DNA of 64,000 nt from Gammaproteobacteria bacterium. GTDB lineage: Bacteria > Pseudomonadota > Gammaproteobacteria > Steroidobacterales > Foliamicaceae. A program made the position numbers and the translations under genes. This document shows positions 35,013 to 43,633 of the stretch, one piece after another. The notes beneath the pieces were generated by a model, which worked only from the letters and a program-made list of their open reading frames with translations, was not told the DNA's origin and searched no databases. The stretch covers positions 1 through 64,000 of the forward strand of contig JAPOWV010000083.1 of the NCBI GenBank assembly GCA_026707445.1, written 5' to 3'. Every line of letters starts with the position of its first letter. Positions within the stretch are counted from its first letter, which is position 1.

Positions 35013-38000
35013 TCAGAAGAACTTGGCGCGCAGGCCCACAAAAATTCTGGGGCCGTAACTGTTCACTTCCGCCAGGTTGTTCGGCGTGGGATTGTACTGA
35101 ACCTTCGGTTCGTCGAGCAGGTTGATGCCTTCGATGCGGACCGTGATGTTGTCGGTGATCTCGTAGGTCACGCGAGCCTCGAGCACTTCGTTGTCCCCGA
35201 CGTAGCGGATGGGGTTGGGGTTGCTTACGAACTGCTGAAAGTACTCGCTGCGCGACTTGTAGATGAGCTGCACATCAAGTGCCCGGAACTGGTAATACAG
35301 TTGCGCCGATACCACCGAATCGGAGAAACCGAAGAGATTGGCCGGCTCGACAATGCCCACCCGTTCCGAAACCACGTTCCCGGCCTCGTCCAAAACCAGG
35401 GCCGAGCCGAAATTCCCGTCCTCGAACTCGAAATCCGAATCCGCCAGGTTCACGCTCAGCTTGGCGCCCAGGCCGCTCAACAGGCCCGGCAGATAGCTGA
35501 ACGAGTGCGCCGCTGTCAGTTCGAAGCCCGTGAGGGTGCTCGAGTCGTCGTCGGTGCGCGTGGTGGTCACATCGGCGTTGAACGGCTGGCCGTCAATGGT
35601 GAACTGCTCGACCCGCCGGGTCTGCTCGAAGCCGCCGAGGAAGCGCTTGTAGTAAAAGCCCGCCGCGAGGATCGAGTCGTCGTTGGGATACCACTCCACG
35701 GCAACGTCGACGTTCCACGAAGTCAATGGTTCGAGGTCGGGATTACCGGAAGCCCGGGCGCTGCCGACCAGGTCCGCGATCGACATGGGATCGTCGTCGT
35801 CATCCACGCTCAATGCGCGGCCGAAACCCAATTCGGCGGGGTCCGGTCGGGACAGGCCGCGGTAGATTCCGCCGCGCACGAGCACGTCGTCCTGCCAGTT
35901 CACCACGAGGTTCACGCTCGGCAGGAGTTCCGTATAGCGCTCGCCGCCCACGACGGACCGGAACGCGCTGCCGTCCTCATTCACCGTGATCGTGCCGTCC
36001 GGGTTGGAACTGGTCGTGAAAGTGGTGCGAAGGCCGGTAGAGTTCACGTCGGTCGAAACCGCACGCAGGCCGAAGTTGCCGCGCACCGGCTTGCCGTTCC
36101 ATACGTCCGAGTAGTTGAACTGGACATAGGCTGCAAGGGTCTTTTCCTCCACGTCAACGTTGCTGACCGACGGCCCGCCTGTCGGGATCGCGGGAACTTC
36201 GCCCAGGAATTCCCGGATCAGGCAGAGCGGATCAAAAGTGGCGTAGGTGCTGCCGGTCCCTTCCGGAATCACGTTGCCGTCGGAATCCACGTTGGTGATC
36301 AGGTTCTGGCCGTTGCTGGGCTCGGAGAGAAACCCGGGCTCCGGGAAGCGCTCGTTGCGGCAGGCCAGGCTGGCGCCCTGAATTGCGCTGTCCGGATGGT
36401 TGTACGTATCGCGGTCGCGGGGCATGCTGAAGTACTCGAGTTCCGAATAGCGGACTCCGCTTTCCATACTGTCGATCGCGCCCCAGTCCACGTCCCATTC
36501 CAGGTCGCCGCGGACCGCCGTGATGGTATTGTCGCGGAACTGGTTCAGGTCTATGCGGGTGCGGGCGTTATCGGCGTACAGATCGTGGTTGTTGACGTCG
36601 AAATTCTCCACCGTGGCCAGGGGAATCTGTGAGCCGCCGCCGCCCGGAATCCGGATGGAGGTGAACGTACGGTCCGATCCTGCCGGCGTGCTGTTTCCGT
36701 AGATGTCCCTGGGCTCCGATTGCAGCCGCGTGTGCAGGATGTGCTCGCGCCGGGACGTATCCGAATAGGACGCGTCGAACGACAGGCGCAGACGATCGGT
36801 TGCCTGAAAGTCCAGACTCAGTCCGCCGCCGGCATACTCCTCGATGCGCTCCATCCAGGTGCTTATGGTTTCGATGCGTCCGATCGTCTCGAAGAGGGAC
36901 ACCTCGCCCGTCGGCGCGGCGACCAGCGTCACCGGCGTCAGGCCGGGAATGATCCTCCGCTGCTCGGCGAAGTAGAGGTCGTTGCGGACCTCGGTAAACG
37001 TGCGGTCGGAAATCTGCACGTCGAGGTTGATGTCAACCCGGTCGCTGGGCTGCCACTGGAAGGCCCCGAACACGGACTCGCGGTCGTCATCGGTGATGTT
37101 CTGACGGAACGACCGGGAACTGGGCACCCAGATTAACGGCGCGCTCGCATCCGGCGCCGTGCCGGTATCGGGATTCACGGTAAAGTTCAGGTTGCCTGCG
37201 CCGCTGTCGCAGTTACCGCTGGAGGTCCTGCCAACGCCGCCGTTGACCGACAGGTCGTTGCGGCAGTCGCGCCAGCCGCTGGTGGTGCGGAATTCCTGCT
37301 CCGGGTTGGTTCCCAGCCGCTTCTGGACGCCCAGCGAGATACCGAACAGTCCTGTTTCCTCGGAACCGAACTGATCGACGTAGCTCAGGGTAGTGCGGCT
37401 GCCCCATTCGCGCTCGTTGTTCAGAATGTCGGAATTGTCGGGGTGATTGCTGCCCTTGACTTCCAATTGAATCCTCTGCCTACCATACTCTAGGGGCTTG
37501 AGCGTCGACAGCGAAATCTGACCCGACACGCCGCCCTCGATCAGGCTGGCTTCCTGGGTCTTGTAGATCAGCAGCTTGTTGAACAGTTCCGACGGGAACT
37601 GGCTGAAGTTCACCGAACGGTCGCCGCTGCCGTTGGTGGCTTCGCGGCCATTGACCACGGTGGATCCGAGGAACGGACCCATTCCGCGGATCGAGATTTC
37701 CGTGGCCCCGCCCTGCTCCCGATGCGAGGCGGCGCTTGTGAGTGTTTCCAGCGCCTCGCCGATCGAGAGGGTCGGGATGTCGCCGATGTCGTCGGTGGAC
37801 AGGACTTCGACAACCGTATCGGAAAGCCGTTTCTCTTCGATCGAGGTGCGAATGATGCCCCGCGTTCCGGTAACGACAATCTCTTCGATCATCGACTCAT
37901 CGACTTCAAGCGGCACGTCGGAATCTTCCTCTTCTTGCGCGTGGACGGGCGAACCCGCAAGCATGATGATCAGAATTCCGCATATTGGGACAAGCGCACG

Positions 38001-38036
38001 GCGCCTTTCGCCGGAGGCAATTGCTCCTTCCCGCAT
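35013..38036 (-). CDS. TonB-dependent receptor, probable alginate-oligomer importer
   Basis: The 1007-residue product has a signal peptide (LVPICGILIIMLAG, cleavage near VHAQ), an acidic stretch, then the TonB box and plug (EEIVVTGTRGIIRTSIEEKR; ISIRGMGPFLGSTVVNGREA; VEGKSN-like barrel turns later) and a C-terminal Phe (ALRAKFF-type end). Plug style is that of the Xanthomonas/Caulobacter oligosaccharide receptors. ATG 38036 has GAGGAGAAGG upstream; a possible -10 box TATACT lies at 38067-38072 on the minus strand. It is the first gene of the operon containing GntR, PL6 and PL17. Confidence 0.92.
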   Translation of the reverse strand: MREGAIASGERRRALVPICGILIIMLAGSPVHAQEEEDSDVPLEVDESMIEEIVVTGTRGIIRTSIEEKRLSDTVVEVLSTDDIGDIPTLSIGEALETLTSAASHREQGGATEISIRGMGPFLGSTVVNGREATNGSGDRSVNFSQFPSELFNKLLIYKTQEASLIEGGVSGQISLSTLKPLEYGRQRIQLEVKGSNHPDNSDILNNEREWGSRTTLSYVDQFGSEETGLFGISLGVQKRLGTNPEQEFRTTSGWRDCRNDLSVNGGVGRTSSGNCDSGAGNLNFTVNPDTGTAPDASAPLIWVPSSRSFRQNITDDDRESVFGAFQWQPSDRVDINLDVQISDRTFTEVRNDLYFAEQRRIIPGLTPVTLVAAPTGEVSLFETIGRIETISTWMERIEEYAGGGLSLDFQATDRLRLSFDASYSDTSRREHILHTRLQSEPRDIYGNSTPAGSDRTFTSIRIPGGGGSQIPLATVENFDVNNHDLYADNARTRIDLNQFRDNTITAVRGDLEWDVDWGAIDSMESGVRYSELEYFSMPRDRDTYNHPDSAIQGASLACRNERFPEPGFLSEPSNGQNLITNVDSDGNVIPEGTGSTYATFDPLCLIREFLGEVPAIPTGGPSVSNVDVEEKTLAAYVQFNYSDVWNGKPVRGNFGLRAVSTDVNSTGLRTTFTTSSNPDGTITVNEDGSAFRSVVGGERYTELLPSVNLVVNWQDDVLVRGGIYRGLSRPDPAELGFGRALSVDDDDDPMSIADLVGSARASGNPDLEPLTSWNVDVAVEWYPNDDSILAAGFYYKRFLGGFEQTRRVEQFTIDGQPFNADVTTTRTDDDSSTLTGFELTAAHSFSYLPGLLSGLGAKLSVNLADSDFEFEDGNFGSALVLDEAGNVVSERVGIVEPANLFGFSDSVVSAQLYYQFRALDVQLIYKSRSEYFQQFVSNPNPIRYVGDNEVLEARVTYEITDNITVRIEGINLLDEPKVQYNPTPNNLAEVNSYGPRIFVGLRAKFF

Positions 38037-38223
38037 TTTCCTTCTCCTCACATTGACTATGCGAAGAGTATAGGCCAATTTACATTGATCAGTATTACCT
38101 GTTTCGCGTTCCGGAGGTTAAAATTGGTAAAGCCGATAATTACCTCAGGATCGCCCGGCGCATCGCAGCATCAGCCCCAATATGACCCATCAGACCCCAG
38201 TGGCTAAGACTCGCGGTATGAAG

Positions 38224-38251
38224 GATAATGCCAATGTTGTGAGACACAACA
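38224..38251 (+). promoter_or_regulatory. Promoter -10 box and palindromic operator of the kduD-TRAP operon
   Basis: GATAAT (38224-38229) is a good -10 box without a clear -35. Five bases on, a perfect palindrome (TGTTGTG, AGA, CACAACA; 38235-38251) is the reverse complement of the core before the LacI gene (23786-23802). A repressor bound here would block transcript start or early elongation. Identity of 17 of 17 bases at two sites 14 kb apart is strong evidence of shared control. Confidence 0.65.
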
Positions 38252-38279
38252 CTCGCGTGCAAGGGACGGCTCAGCCGCA

Positions 38280-39044
38280 GTGAGCGATCTGTTCGATCTT
38301 CACGGCAAGACTGCGCTGGTGACGGGGTGCAGGCGCGGCATCGGCAAGTCAGTAGCTATCGGGCTTGCCGAGGCGGGCGCGGACATCATCGGCGTTTCGG
38401 CCACGCTGGAACCCTCCGGGTCGGAGGTCGAAGAGGCCGTCGGGCAGGCCGGCGGGACCTTCCGCGCCTATCAATGCGATTTTGCGCAGCGGGCCCGGCT
38501 TTACGAGTTCATTGCGGATGTCCGGGAACGGCACGGTGTGCCGGATGTGCTCGTGAACAACGCCGGGACGATTGAGCGAGCGCCCGTCGCGGAACATGGC
38601 GACGATCGCTGGGACCGGGTGCTGGAGGTGAACTTGAGCGCCCAGTTCATCCTGAGCCGCGAATTGGGCCGCGACATGGTCGAAAGAGGCTCGGGCAAGA
38701 TCATCTTTACGGCCTCGCTGCTTTCGTTCCAGGGGGGCATCACGGTTCCCGGTTATGCAGCCAGCAAGGGCGGGCTCAAGCAACTCATCATGGCGCTCTC
38801 GAATGAATGGGCGGGCAAGGGCTTGAACATCAACGGCATTGCGCCAGGTTACGTGGAAACCGACAACACCGAGGCCCTGCGCGACGATCCGGATCGGTCC
38901 AGGGCGATCCTGGAACGGATTCCGCAGGGCCGCTGGGGAACGCCGGACGACTTCAAGGGCGCGGCCGTGTTCCTGGCTTCCCGGGCCTCGGATTATGTGA
39001 ACGGCAGCATCGTGCTCGTCGATGGCGGCTGGATGGGGCGCTGA
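38280..39044 (+). CDS. kduD: 2-dehydro-3-deoxy-D-gluconate 5-dehydrogenase (KduD-like SDR)
   Basis: The 254-residue product has the cofactor motif TGCRRGIG (15-22), NNAG (93-96), Asn118, Ser146, Tyr159 and Lys163: a complete classical SDR. Opening DLFDLHGKTALVTG and the end DYVNGSIVLVDGGWMGR are typical of KduD, which reduces 2,5-diketo-3-deoxygluconate to KDG. With KduI this gives the isomerase/reductase branch of uronate breakdown. The start is GTG 38280. Its TGA overlaps the ATG of the TRAP binding protein (TGATG), so it is the first gene of a four-gene operon. Confidence 0.88.
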   Translation: MSDLFDLHGKTALVTGCRRGIGKSVAIGLAEAGADIIGVSATLEPSGSEVEEAVGQAGGTFRAYQCDFAQRARLYEFIADVRERHGVPDVLVNNAGTIERAPVAEHGDDRWDRVLEVNLSAQFILSRELGRDMVERGSGKIIFTASLLSFQGGITVPGYAASKGGLKQLIMALSNEWAGKGLNINGIAPGYVETDNTEALRDDPDRSRAILERIPQGRWGTPDDFKGAAVFLASRASDYVNGSIVLVDGGWMGR

Positions 39045-40057
39045 TGCGAAGGCGTGTGTGTAACACGGCGCCAGCCCTGCGCCCGATGGCGGTTCTCCTG
39101 CTCGCGGCTCTGCCGGCTCTTGCGGGTCCGTCCGCCGACGCCCAGGAATCCATCCGTCTGCGCGCCGCCGATATTCAGGATGCCGGCTACCCCACCGTTC
39201 GCGGCATGGAGGCGATGGCGGATCGGCTGGAGAGCGAAACCGGAGGGCGGATTCAGGTGAAAATCTACCCGGGCGCCCAGTTGGGCGACGAGCGCGACAT
39301 GCTTGAGATGACGATCTTCGGCGGCATCGACATCAGCCGCACCAGCATCGCGCCGCTCAATTCGATCGCCCCCGAGACCGGCGTGTATTCGCTGCCGTTC
39401 CTGTTTCGTTCCACCGAGCACATGCGGCGCGTCCTTGACGGTCCGATCGGCGATGAAATCCTTGCGGCCCTGGAGCCTCACGGGCTTGTGGGACTGTGCT
39501 ACTACGACGCCGGCGCGCGCAGCATGTACAACAACCTCCGTCCGATCTACTCGCCGGCCGACATTCGGGGAATGAAAGTCCGGGTGATGAACTCGGAAGT
39601 CTTCGTGGACATGATCTCGACGCTGGGAGGCAACGCCACGCCCATGGGGTTCGGGCAGGTATATGAATCGCTGGCCCTGGGAACGATCGAAGCGGCGGAA
39701 AACAACTGGCCGTCGTACGAGTCCTCCCGGCACTTCGAAGTGGCGCCGCACTACAGCGTTACACAGCATGTGATGGTGCCCGAAGTGCTGCTCATGTCCC
39801 GCTACCGGTGGCGAAAACTGTCTCCCGAAGACCAGGCCCTGGTGCGCCGGGCGGCAAAGGAATCGGTGCCCGTGATGCGTGAACTCTGGGACGCGCGCGT
39901 GACGATGTCCCGCAATGCCATGGTGGAAGCCGGCGTGCAGATTGTCGACAACGTCGACAAGCAACCTTTCATGGACGCGATGCAGCCACTGTATGAGCAG
40001 TACCTGAAGGATCCGAAGCTCAGGGACCTGGTGGAGAGAATCCGTGCGGCGCCTTGA
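39044..40057 (+). CDS. dctP: TRAP transporter solute-binding protein (DctP family)
   Basis: The 337-residue product has a signal peptide (MAVLLLAALPALAG, cleavage near ADAQ). The core has LESETGGRIQVKIYPGAQLGDERDM, the helix signature of DctP proteins, IRGMKVRVMNSEVFVDMISTLGG with the conserved Arg that clamps the ligand carboxylate, and GTIEAAENNWPSYESSRHFEVAPHY. Close to KduD-type genes, the ligand is probably a uronate or unsaturated oligouronate. ATG 39044 overlaps the kduD stop; ATG 39086 would give a shorter leader. The start region resembles the arm of the repeat at 1257-1520. Confidence 0.92.
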   Translation: MRRRVCNTAPALRPMAVLLLAALPALAGPSADAQESIRLRAADIQDAGYPTVRGMEAMADRLESETGGRIQVKIYPGAQLGDERDMLEMTIFGGIDISRTSIAPLNSIAPETGVYSLPFLFRSTEHMRRVLDGPIGDEILAALEPHGLVGLCYYDAGARSMYNNLRPIYSPADIRGMKVRVMNSEVFVDMISTLGGNATPMGFGQVYESLALGTIEAAENNWPSYESSRHFEVAPHYSVTQHVMVPEVLLMSRYRWRKLSPEDQALVRRAAKESVPVMRELWDARVTMSRNAMVEAGVQIVDNVDKQPFMDAMQPLYEQYLKDPKLRDLVERIRAAP

Positions 40058-40550
40058 GCAACAGCTGGACCGTGCGGTCGGGAAGATTGCCGATGTCGTT
40101 CTGAAGGTCGCCGCCGCCGGACTGGTCGTGATGACGCTGGTCATTGCCTGGCAGGTGTTCGCGCGCTACGTGCTGAACGCCAGCCCGCCGTGGTCCGAAG
40201 CGGCCGCCCTGATCGTGATGGTCAGCTTTGTGCTGCTGGCCGCGGCCGTGGGCGTGTACGAGAAGTTCCACCTGGGGTTCCGGTGGATCGTAACCAGGCT
40301 TCCGATTCAATCCCGACGGGCCGCGTTCGTATTCGGGCAGGTGCTGATCCTGGCTTTCGGCGCCGCCATGGCCTTCAACGGCATGGCGCTGGTGGACTAC
40401 ACGGCAACGCACATCATCCCCACGCTCGGTATATCCCGGTCGGTGGCCTACTGGCCGTTCGTCGTGTGCGGCGGACTCATGGCGCTTTTCGCCTGCGTCA
40501 ACTGCGTGAACGTTTTTCTCGGAAGGAGGGACGCCGACCCATGGAACTAG
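40044..40550 (+). CDS. dctQ: TRAP transporter small permease (DctQ family)
   Basis: The product is 168 residues with four predicted membrane helices (AAAGLVVMTLVIAWQVFARYV; LIVMVSFVLLAAAVGVYE; FVFGQVLILAFGAAMAF; VAYWPFVVCGGLMALFAC) and the PPWSEAAAL motif in the first loop, standard for DctQ. GTG 40044 overlaps the DctP stop by 14 bases, and its end overlaps DctM by 10, so the three subunits are coupled. It bridges the binding protein and the large permease. Confidence 0.92.
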   Translation: MRRLEQQLDRAVGKIADVVLKVAAAGLVVMTLVIAWQVFARYVLNASPPWSEAAALIVMVSFVLLAAAVGVYEKFHLGFRWIVTRLPIQSRRAAFVFGQVLILAFGAAMAFNGMALVDYTATHIIPTLGISRSVAYWPFVVCGGLMALFACVNCVNVFLGRRDADPWN

Positions 40551-41821
40551 CCATCCTGTTCGGCACCTTCGTGATCCTGCTGGCCCTCGGGGTGCCGGTT
40601 GCCTTCTGTCTCGGCCTCTCGTCGCTGGCCACGCTGCTCTACCTGGACATTCCCCTGATCGTGGCCTTTCAGCGAATGGCGGCCGGCATCGACGTCTTTG
40701 CACTGCTCGCCATTCCGTTCTTTATTTTCGCCGGCGAACTCATGAACCAGTCGGGTATCGCCGCGAAGCTGGTGCGCCTCGCGGAATCGATGCTGGGCAG
40801 GGCCCGGGGCGGACTGGGACAGGTGAGCGTGCTCTCGTGCATGATGTTCGGCGCGGTCTCGGGTTCGGCCGTGGCCAGCGTTTCCGCCATGGGATCGGCA
40901 TTGACCCCAATCATGCGCGAGAAAGGTTACACGCGGGACTTCGCCGTCAACGTCACCGCGACCGGCTCCGCGACCGGTCTGCTGATCCCGCCCTCGCACA
41001 ACATGATCATCTACTCGATCGCGGCGGGCGGCAGCGTGTCCATCGTGTCTCTGTTCCTTGCCGGCGTGCTGCCGGGAATCCTGCTGGGCCTCGCCCTGAT
41101 GGCCGCGACCTGGCTGGTTGCCGTCAGGCGCGGCTATCCGGGCGGAGCTTTCCCGGGGTGGCGCCAACTCCTCGTTGCCTTCCTGCACGCCGCGCCGGGA
41201 CTGCTGTCGGCGATCATCATCGTGGGCGGGATATTGTCGGGCGTGTTTACGGCTACCGAATCATCGGCGATTGCCGTCGTGTACACGGTGATTATTGCAA
41301 CTTTCGTGTATCGCAGCCTGAACTGGTCGAAGTTCGCCACCGCCACCCGCAACGCCGCCAGGACTACCGCCATCGTGATGCTGATCATTGCCGCTGCCTC
41401 GGCCTTCGGCTGGCTGATGGCGGTCGCGGAAGTGCCTCTGCGCATGTCGGAGGCGCTTCTCGGCATCAGCGAGAACCCGCTGGTGCTATTTCTGATCATC
41501 AACCTGATCCTGCTGATGCTGGGCACGTTCATGGACATGGCGCCGCTGATCATCATCACCACGCCGATCTTCCTGCCGGTGGCAACTCAACTCGGCATGG
41601 ATCCGGTGCAATTCGGCGTCGTGATGATCCTGAATCTGGGCATCGGCCTGGTGACGCCGCCCGTGGGGGCGGTCCTGTTCGTGGGCTGTGCGGTGGGCGG
41701 CATCACGATAGAGAAAAGCCTGCGGTCCATCTGGCCCTTCTATTGCGCGATGCTCCTTGTGCTGTTGCTGGTGACGGCGGTTCCCTCCATCTCGCTGGCG
41801 CTGCCCGGTCTGTTCGACTAG
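40541..41821 (+). CDS. dctM: TRAP transporter large permease (DctM family)
   Basis: The product is 426 residues, the usual length, with about 12 helices. Typical motifs: IPFFIFAGELMNQSGIA, GGLGQVSVLSCMMFGAVSGSAVASV, VTATGSATGLLIPPSHNMI and the late GIGLVTPPVGAVLFVGCAVG, which form the Na+-coupled ligand path. GGAAGGAGGG precedes ATG 40541. It completes the transporter that imports the periplasmic lyase products. Confidence 0.94.
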   Translation: MELAILFGTFVILLALGVPVAFCLGLSSLATLLYLDIPLIVAFQRMAAGIDVFALLAIPFFIFAGELMNQSGIAAKLVRLAESMLGRARGGLGQVSVLSCMMFGAVSGSAVASVSAMGSALTPIMREKGYTRDFAVNVTATGSATGLLIPPSHNMIIYSIAAGGSVSIVSLFLAGVLPGILLGLALMAATWLVAVRRGYPGGAFPGWRQLLVAFLHAAPGLLSAIIIVGGILSGVFTATESSAIAVVYTVIIATFVYRSLNWSKFATATRNAARTTAIVMLIIAAASAFGWLMAVAEVPLRMSEALLGISENPLVLFLIINLILLMLGTFMDMAPLIIITTPIFLPVATQLGMDPVQFGVVMILNLGIGLVTPPVGAVLFVGCAVGGITIEKSLRSIWPFYCAMLLVLLLVTAVPSISLALPGLFD

Positions 41822-41918
41822 CCCGTGTTTCCCCTGACCCGCCGCTCCGTCGCGTCTGCCACTGACACCCTTCAGGCCATACTACAGGGGCCCTACACCT
41901 TTCCACCAGGAGACACCT

Positions 41919-42749
41919 ATGCGAATCATTCCTGCACTCTTTCTCTGCACCTGCGCGACGGTCTTGGCGCCGTCCGCGGCGGTTTCCGAATCCGCGGGGT
42001 CGCGCGCCGCGGCGCCGGAAGTGCTCCGGACCTGGGTCGATGCGCGAGCGGGTACCGGCGCCCCGGTCCACTGGGTTTCGGAAGGCGGCGTTTATGACTA
42101 TCCCTCCGGCGAGAAGCTGCTGGGAATGATCGGTTTTGACAGTTCCACGGTAATCTGGCCCGACGATCCGGACGGCGCCGTCGTTCACCTGACACGAAAG
42201 ACGTACACGTATACCGATCCGGTCAGCGGGGAAATCCTCACCGAGTACAAGGGCCGTCCGGTGCAGCCGATCGCCTACCCCTATCAGCTCATCCGCTACC
42301 GCATGAGGGACGGGCGCATCTACGGCGAAGTCGAGCAGGGGGCCGGCGAAAGCGTCCAGAGAATCAAGTCTCGAAACGGCATGCAGGTGCGCAAGCTGGG
42401 CCGCGGCACGACCGCGATTACCGCTTCGGTCTTCCTGGATTTCCCGATACCTGGCGGCAACCGCTACCAGGCCTGGGAAAACTATGACTTCTTTATTCAC
42501 TCGGATGAGATGGCGGATGAACCCCACCAATTGAGCTGGCAGCGCTATGGTGCGCTGCCGCCGTTCGTCGGAGAAGGGAACGCGATCTATCACCTGCTGT
42601 CCTGGCGGGTCGAGAGCCAGGACGAGTTCCCGCCGGCATTGCTGGAGTGGGCCCGGGAGGAGGTGCCCATGTGGCTGCGGCCGCCTGCGGACCTGGACGA
42701 GGTTCGCGCCCTGCAGGCGGGCACCGCCGGCGAAGGCTGGCCGGAGTAG
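41919..42749 (+). CDS. Secreted DUF1838-like protein
   Basis: The 276-residue product has a signal peptide (ALFLCTCATVLAPSAA). The mature part (LLGMIGFDSSTVIWP; HLTRKTYTYTDPVSGEIL; YPYQLIRYRMRDGRIYGEVEQG; LSWQRYGALPPF) resembles the DUF1838 family, to which the convergent neighbour also seems to belong. No catalytic motif is recognised. It has its own spacer of 97 bp after the TRAP operon and may be transcribed separately. Confidence 0.68.
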   Translation: MRIIPALFLCTCATVLAPSAAVSESAGSRAAAPEVLRTWVDARAGTGAPVHWVSEGGVYDYPSGEKLLGMIGFDSSTVIWPDDPDGAVVHLTRKTYTYTDPVSGEILTEYKGRPVQPIAYPYQLIRYRMRDGRIYGEVEQGAGESVQRIKSRNGMQVRKLGRGTTAITASVFLDFPIPGGNRYQAWENYDFFIHSDEMADEPHQLSWQRYGALPPFVGEGNAIYHLLSWRVESQDEFPPALLEWAREEVPMWLRPPADLDEVRALQAGTAGEGWPE

Positions 42750-42773
42750 GTCGAACTTTCGTCCGCGGCCCGT

Positions 42774-43607
42774 CTAACCGGGACGGGCGGTCAATTTGTC
42801 GGGATGTTCGGCGTCGAGGCGCGCGCGATAGTTGGCCGGCAGCGAATCCACTGAGTCCAGCTTCAGCCCCGCCGCGTGCCAGATCAGGTGACCGGGCCGG
42901 TCGCCCATGTTCATCCAGTTGCGCCACGGCATGAACACGGTGGAGGCAAACTGGGTGTTCAGACGTTCCCTGGCGGGATCGGTGAATTCTTCCAGTGAGC
43001 AATTCATGGTCTGCCGCTGCAGTCGGGGTTGGGGCATGCCGGGCGGGTACTCGGTTTCCTTCGTGAGCCAGATGCGTCCTCCGCCCGAGAGAATCCGGTA
43101 GGCGGGCGGCTGTTCCGGCATCTGGTCCATGAATGGTGTCGGACGGATTCCCTTTTCCGAATAATTGAAACCGCGTCCGGCCCCGCCGCCCTGCGTAGCG
43201 GCCGGCACTTCAAGCAGATCTTCAGTGTAGGGGTTGCGCCATTCGCGAAGCCATTCGCCACTGGCCGCGTCCTTGAGGAACGATACCGTGTGCCCGATCA
43301 GCTCGAACTCGCCGCCGGCAAGATGGCGCATCCAGTACATCTCCATGCCTTCAAAGCCGAAAAGGAGCCGTGGAGCCTTGCCATCCTCGGCGCCGTAGAT
43401 GACACCGCTGTACCACCAGGGCACATCTTCCTCGCGCATGCTTGCCTGTATGCGTATCAGGGCCATGAGGTTGTCTCGCGGCGTCGCCAGGTTGATTTCA
43501 GGCGCCGAATCGTCCGTCGCCAAGGCGCTGAAAGGCGCGCCCAGGACCGCCAGCCCCCCCGCGCCGGCCAGCAACTCGCGTCGGTTCAGGCCTGTTTCTG
43601 CTGTCAT
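42774..43607 (-). CDS. Tat-exported DUF1838 protein
   Basis: The 277-residue product starts with a twin-arginine leader (LNRRELLAGAGGLAVLG, about 7-23). The remainder carries the DUF1838 pattern: VPWWYSGVIYGAEDGKAPRLLFGFEGMEMYWMRH split across 77-112, then ELIGHTVSFL and GRIWLTKETEYPPGM. Tat export often implies a cofactor or folded export. ATG 43607 is chosen because the leader begins there. It is the last gene of a minus-strand operon with the chelatase-like protein and the FAD oxidase, and is convergent with its paralogue. Function unknown. Confidence 0.75.
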   Translation of the reverse strand: MTAETGLNRRELLAGAGGLAVLGAPFSALATDDSAPEINLATPRDNLMALIRIQASMREEDVPWWYSGVIYGAEDGKAPRLLFGFEGMEMYWMRHLAGGEFELIGHTVSFLKDAASGEWLREWRNPYTEDLLEVPAATQGGGAGRGFNYSEKGIRPTPFMDQMPEQPPAYRILSGGGRIWLTKETEYPPGMPQPRLQRQTMNCSLEEFTDPARERLNTQFASTVFMPWRNWMNMGDRPGHLIWHAAGLKLDSVDSLPANYRARLDAEHPDKLTARPG

Positions 43608-43633
43608 CGCTGCGGCGTTAAACGGCTGAGGTG

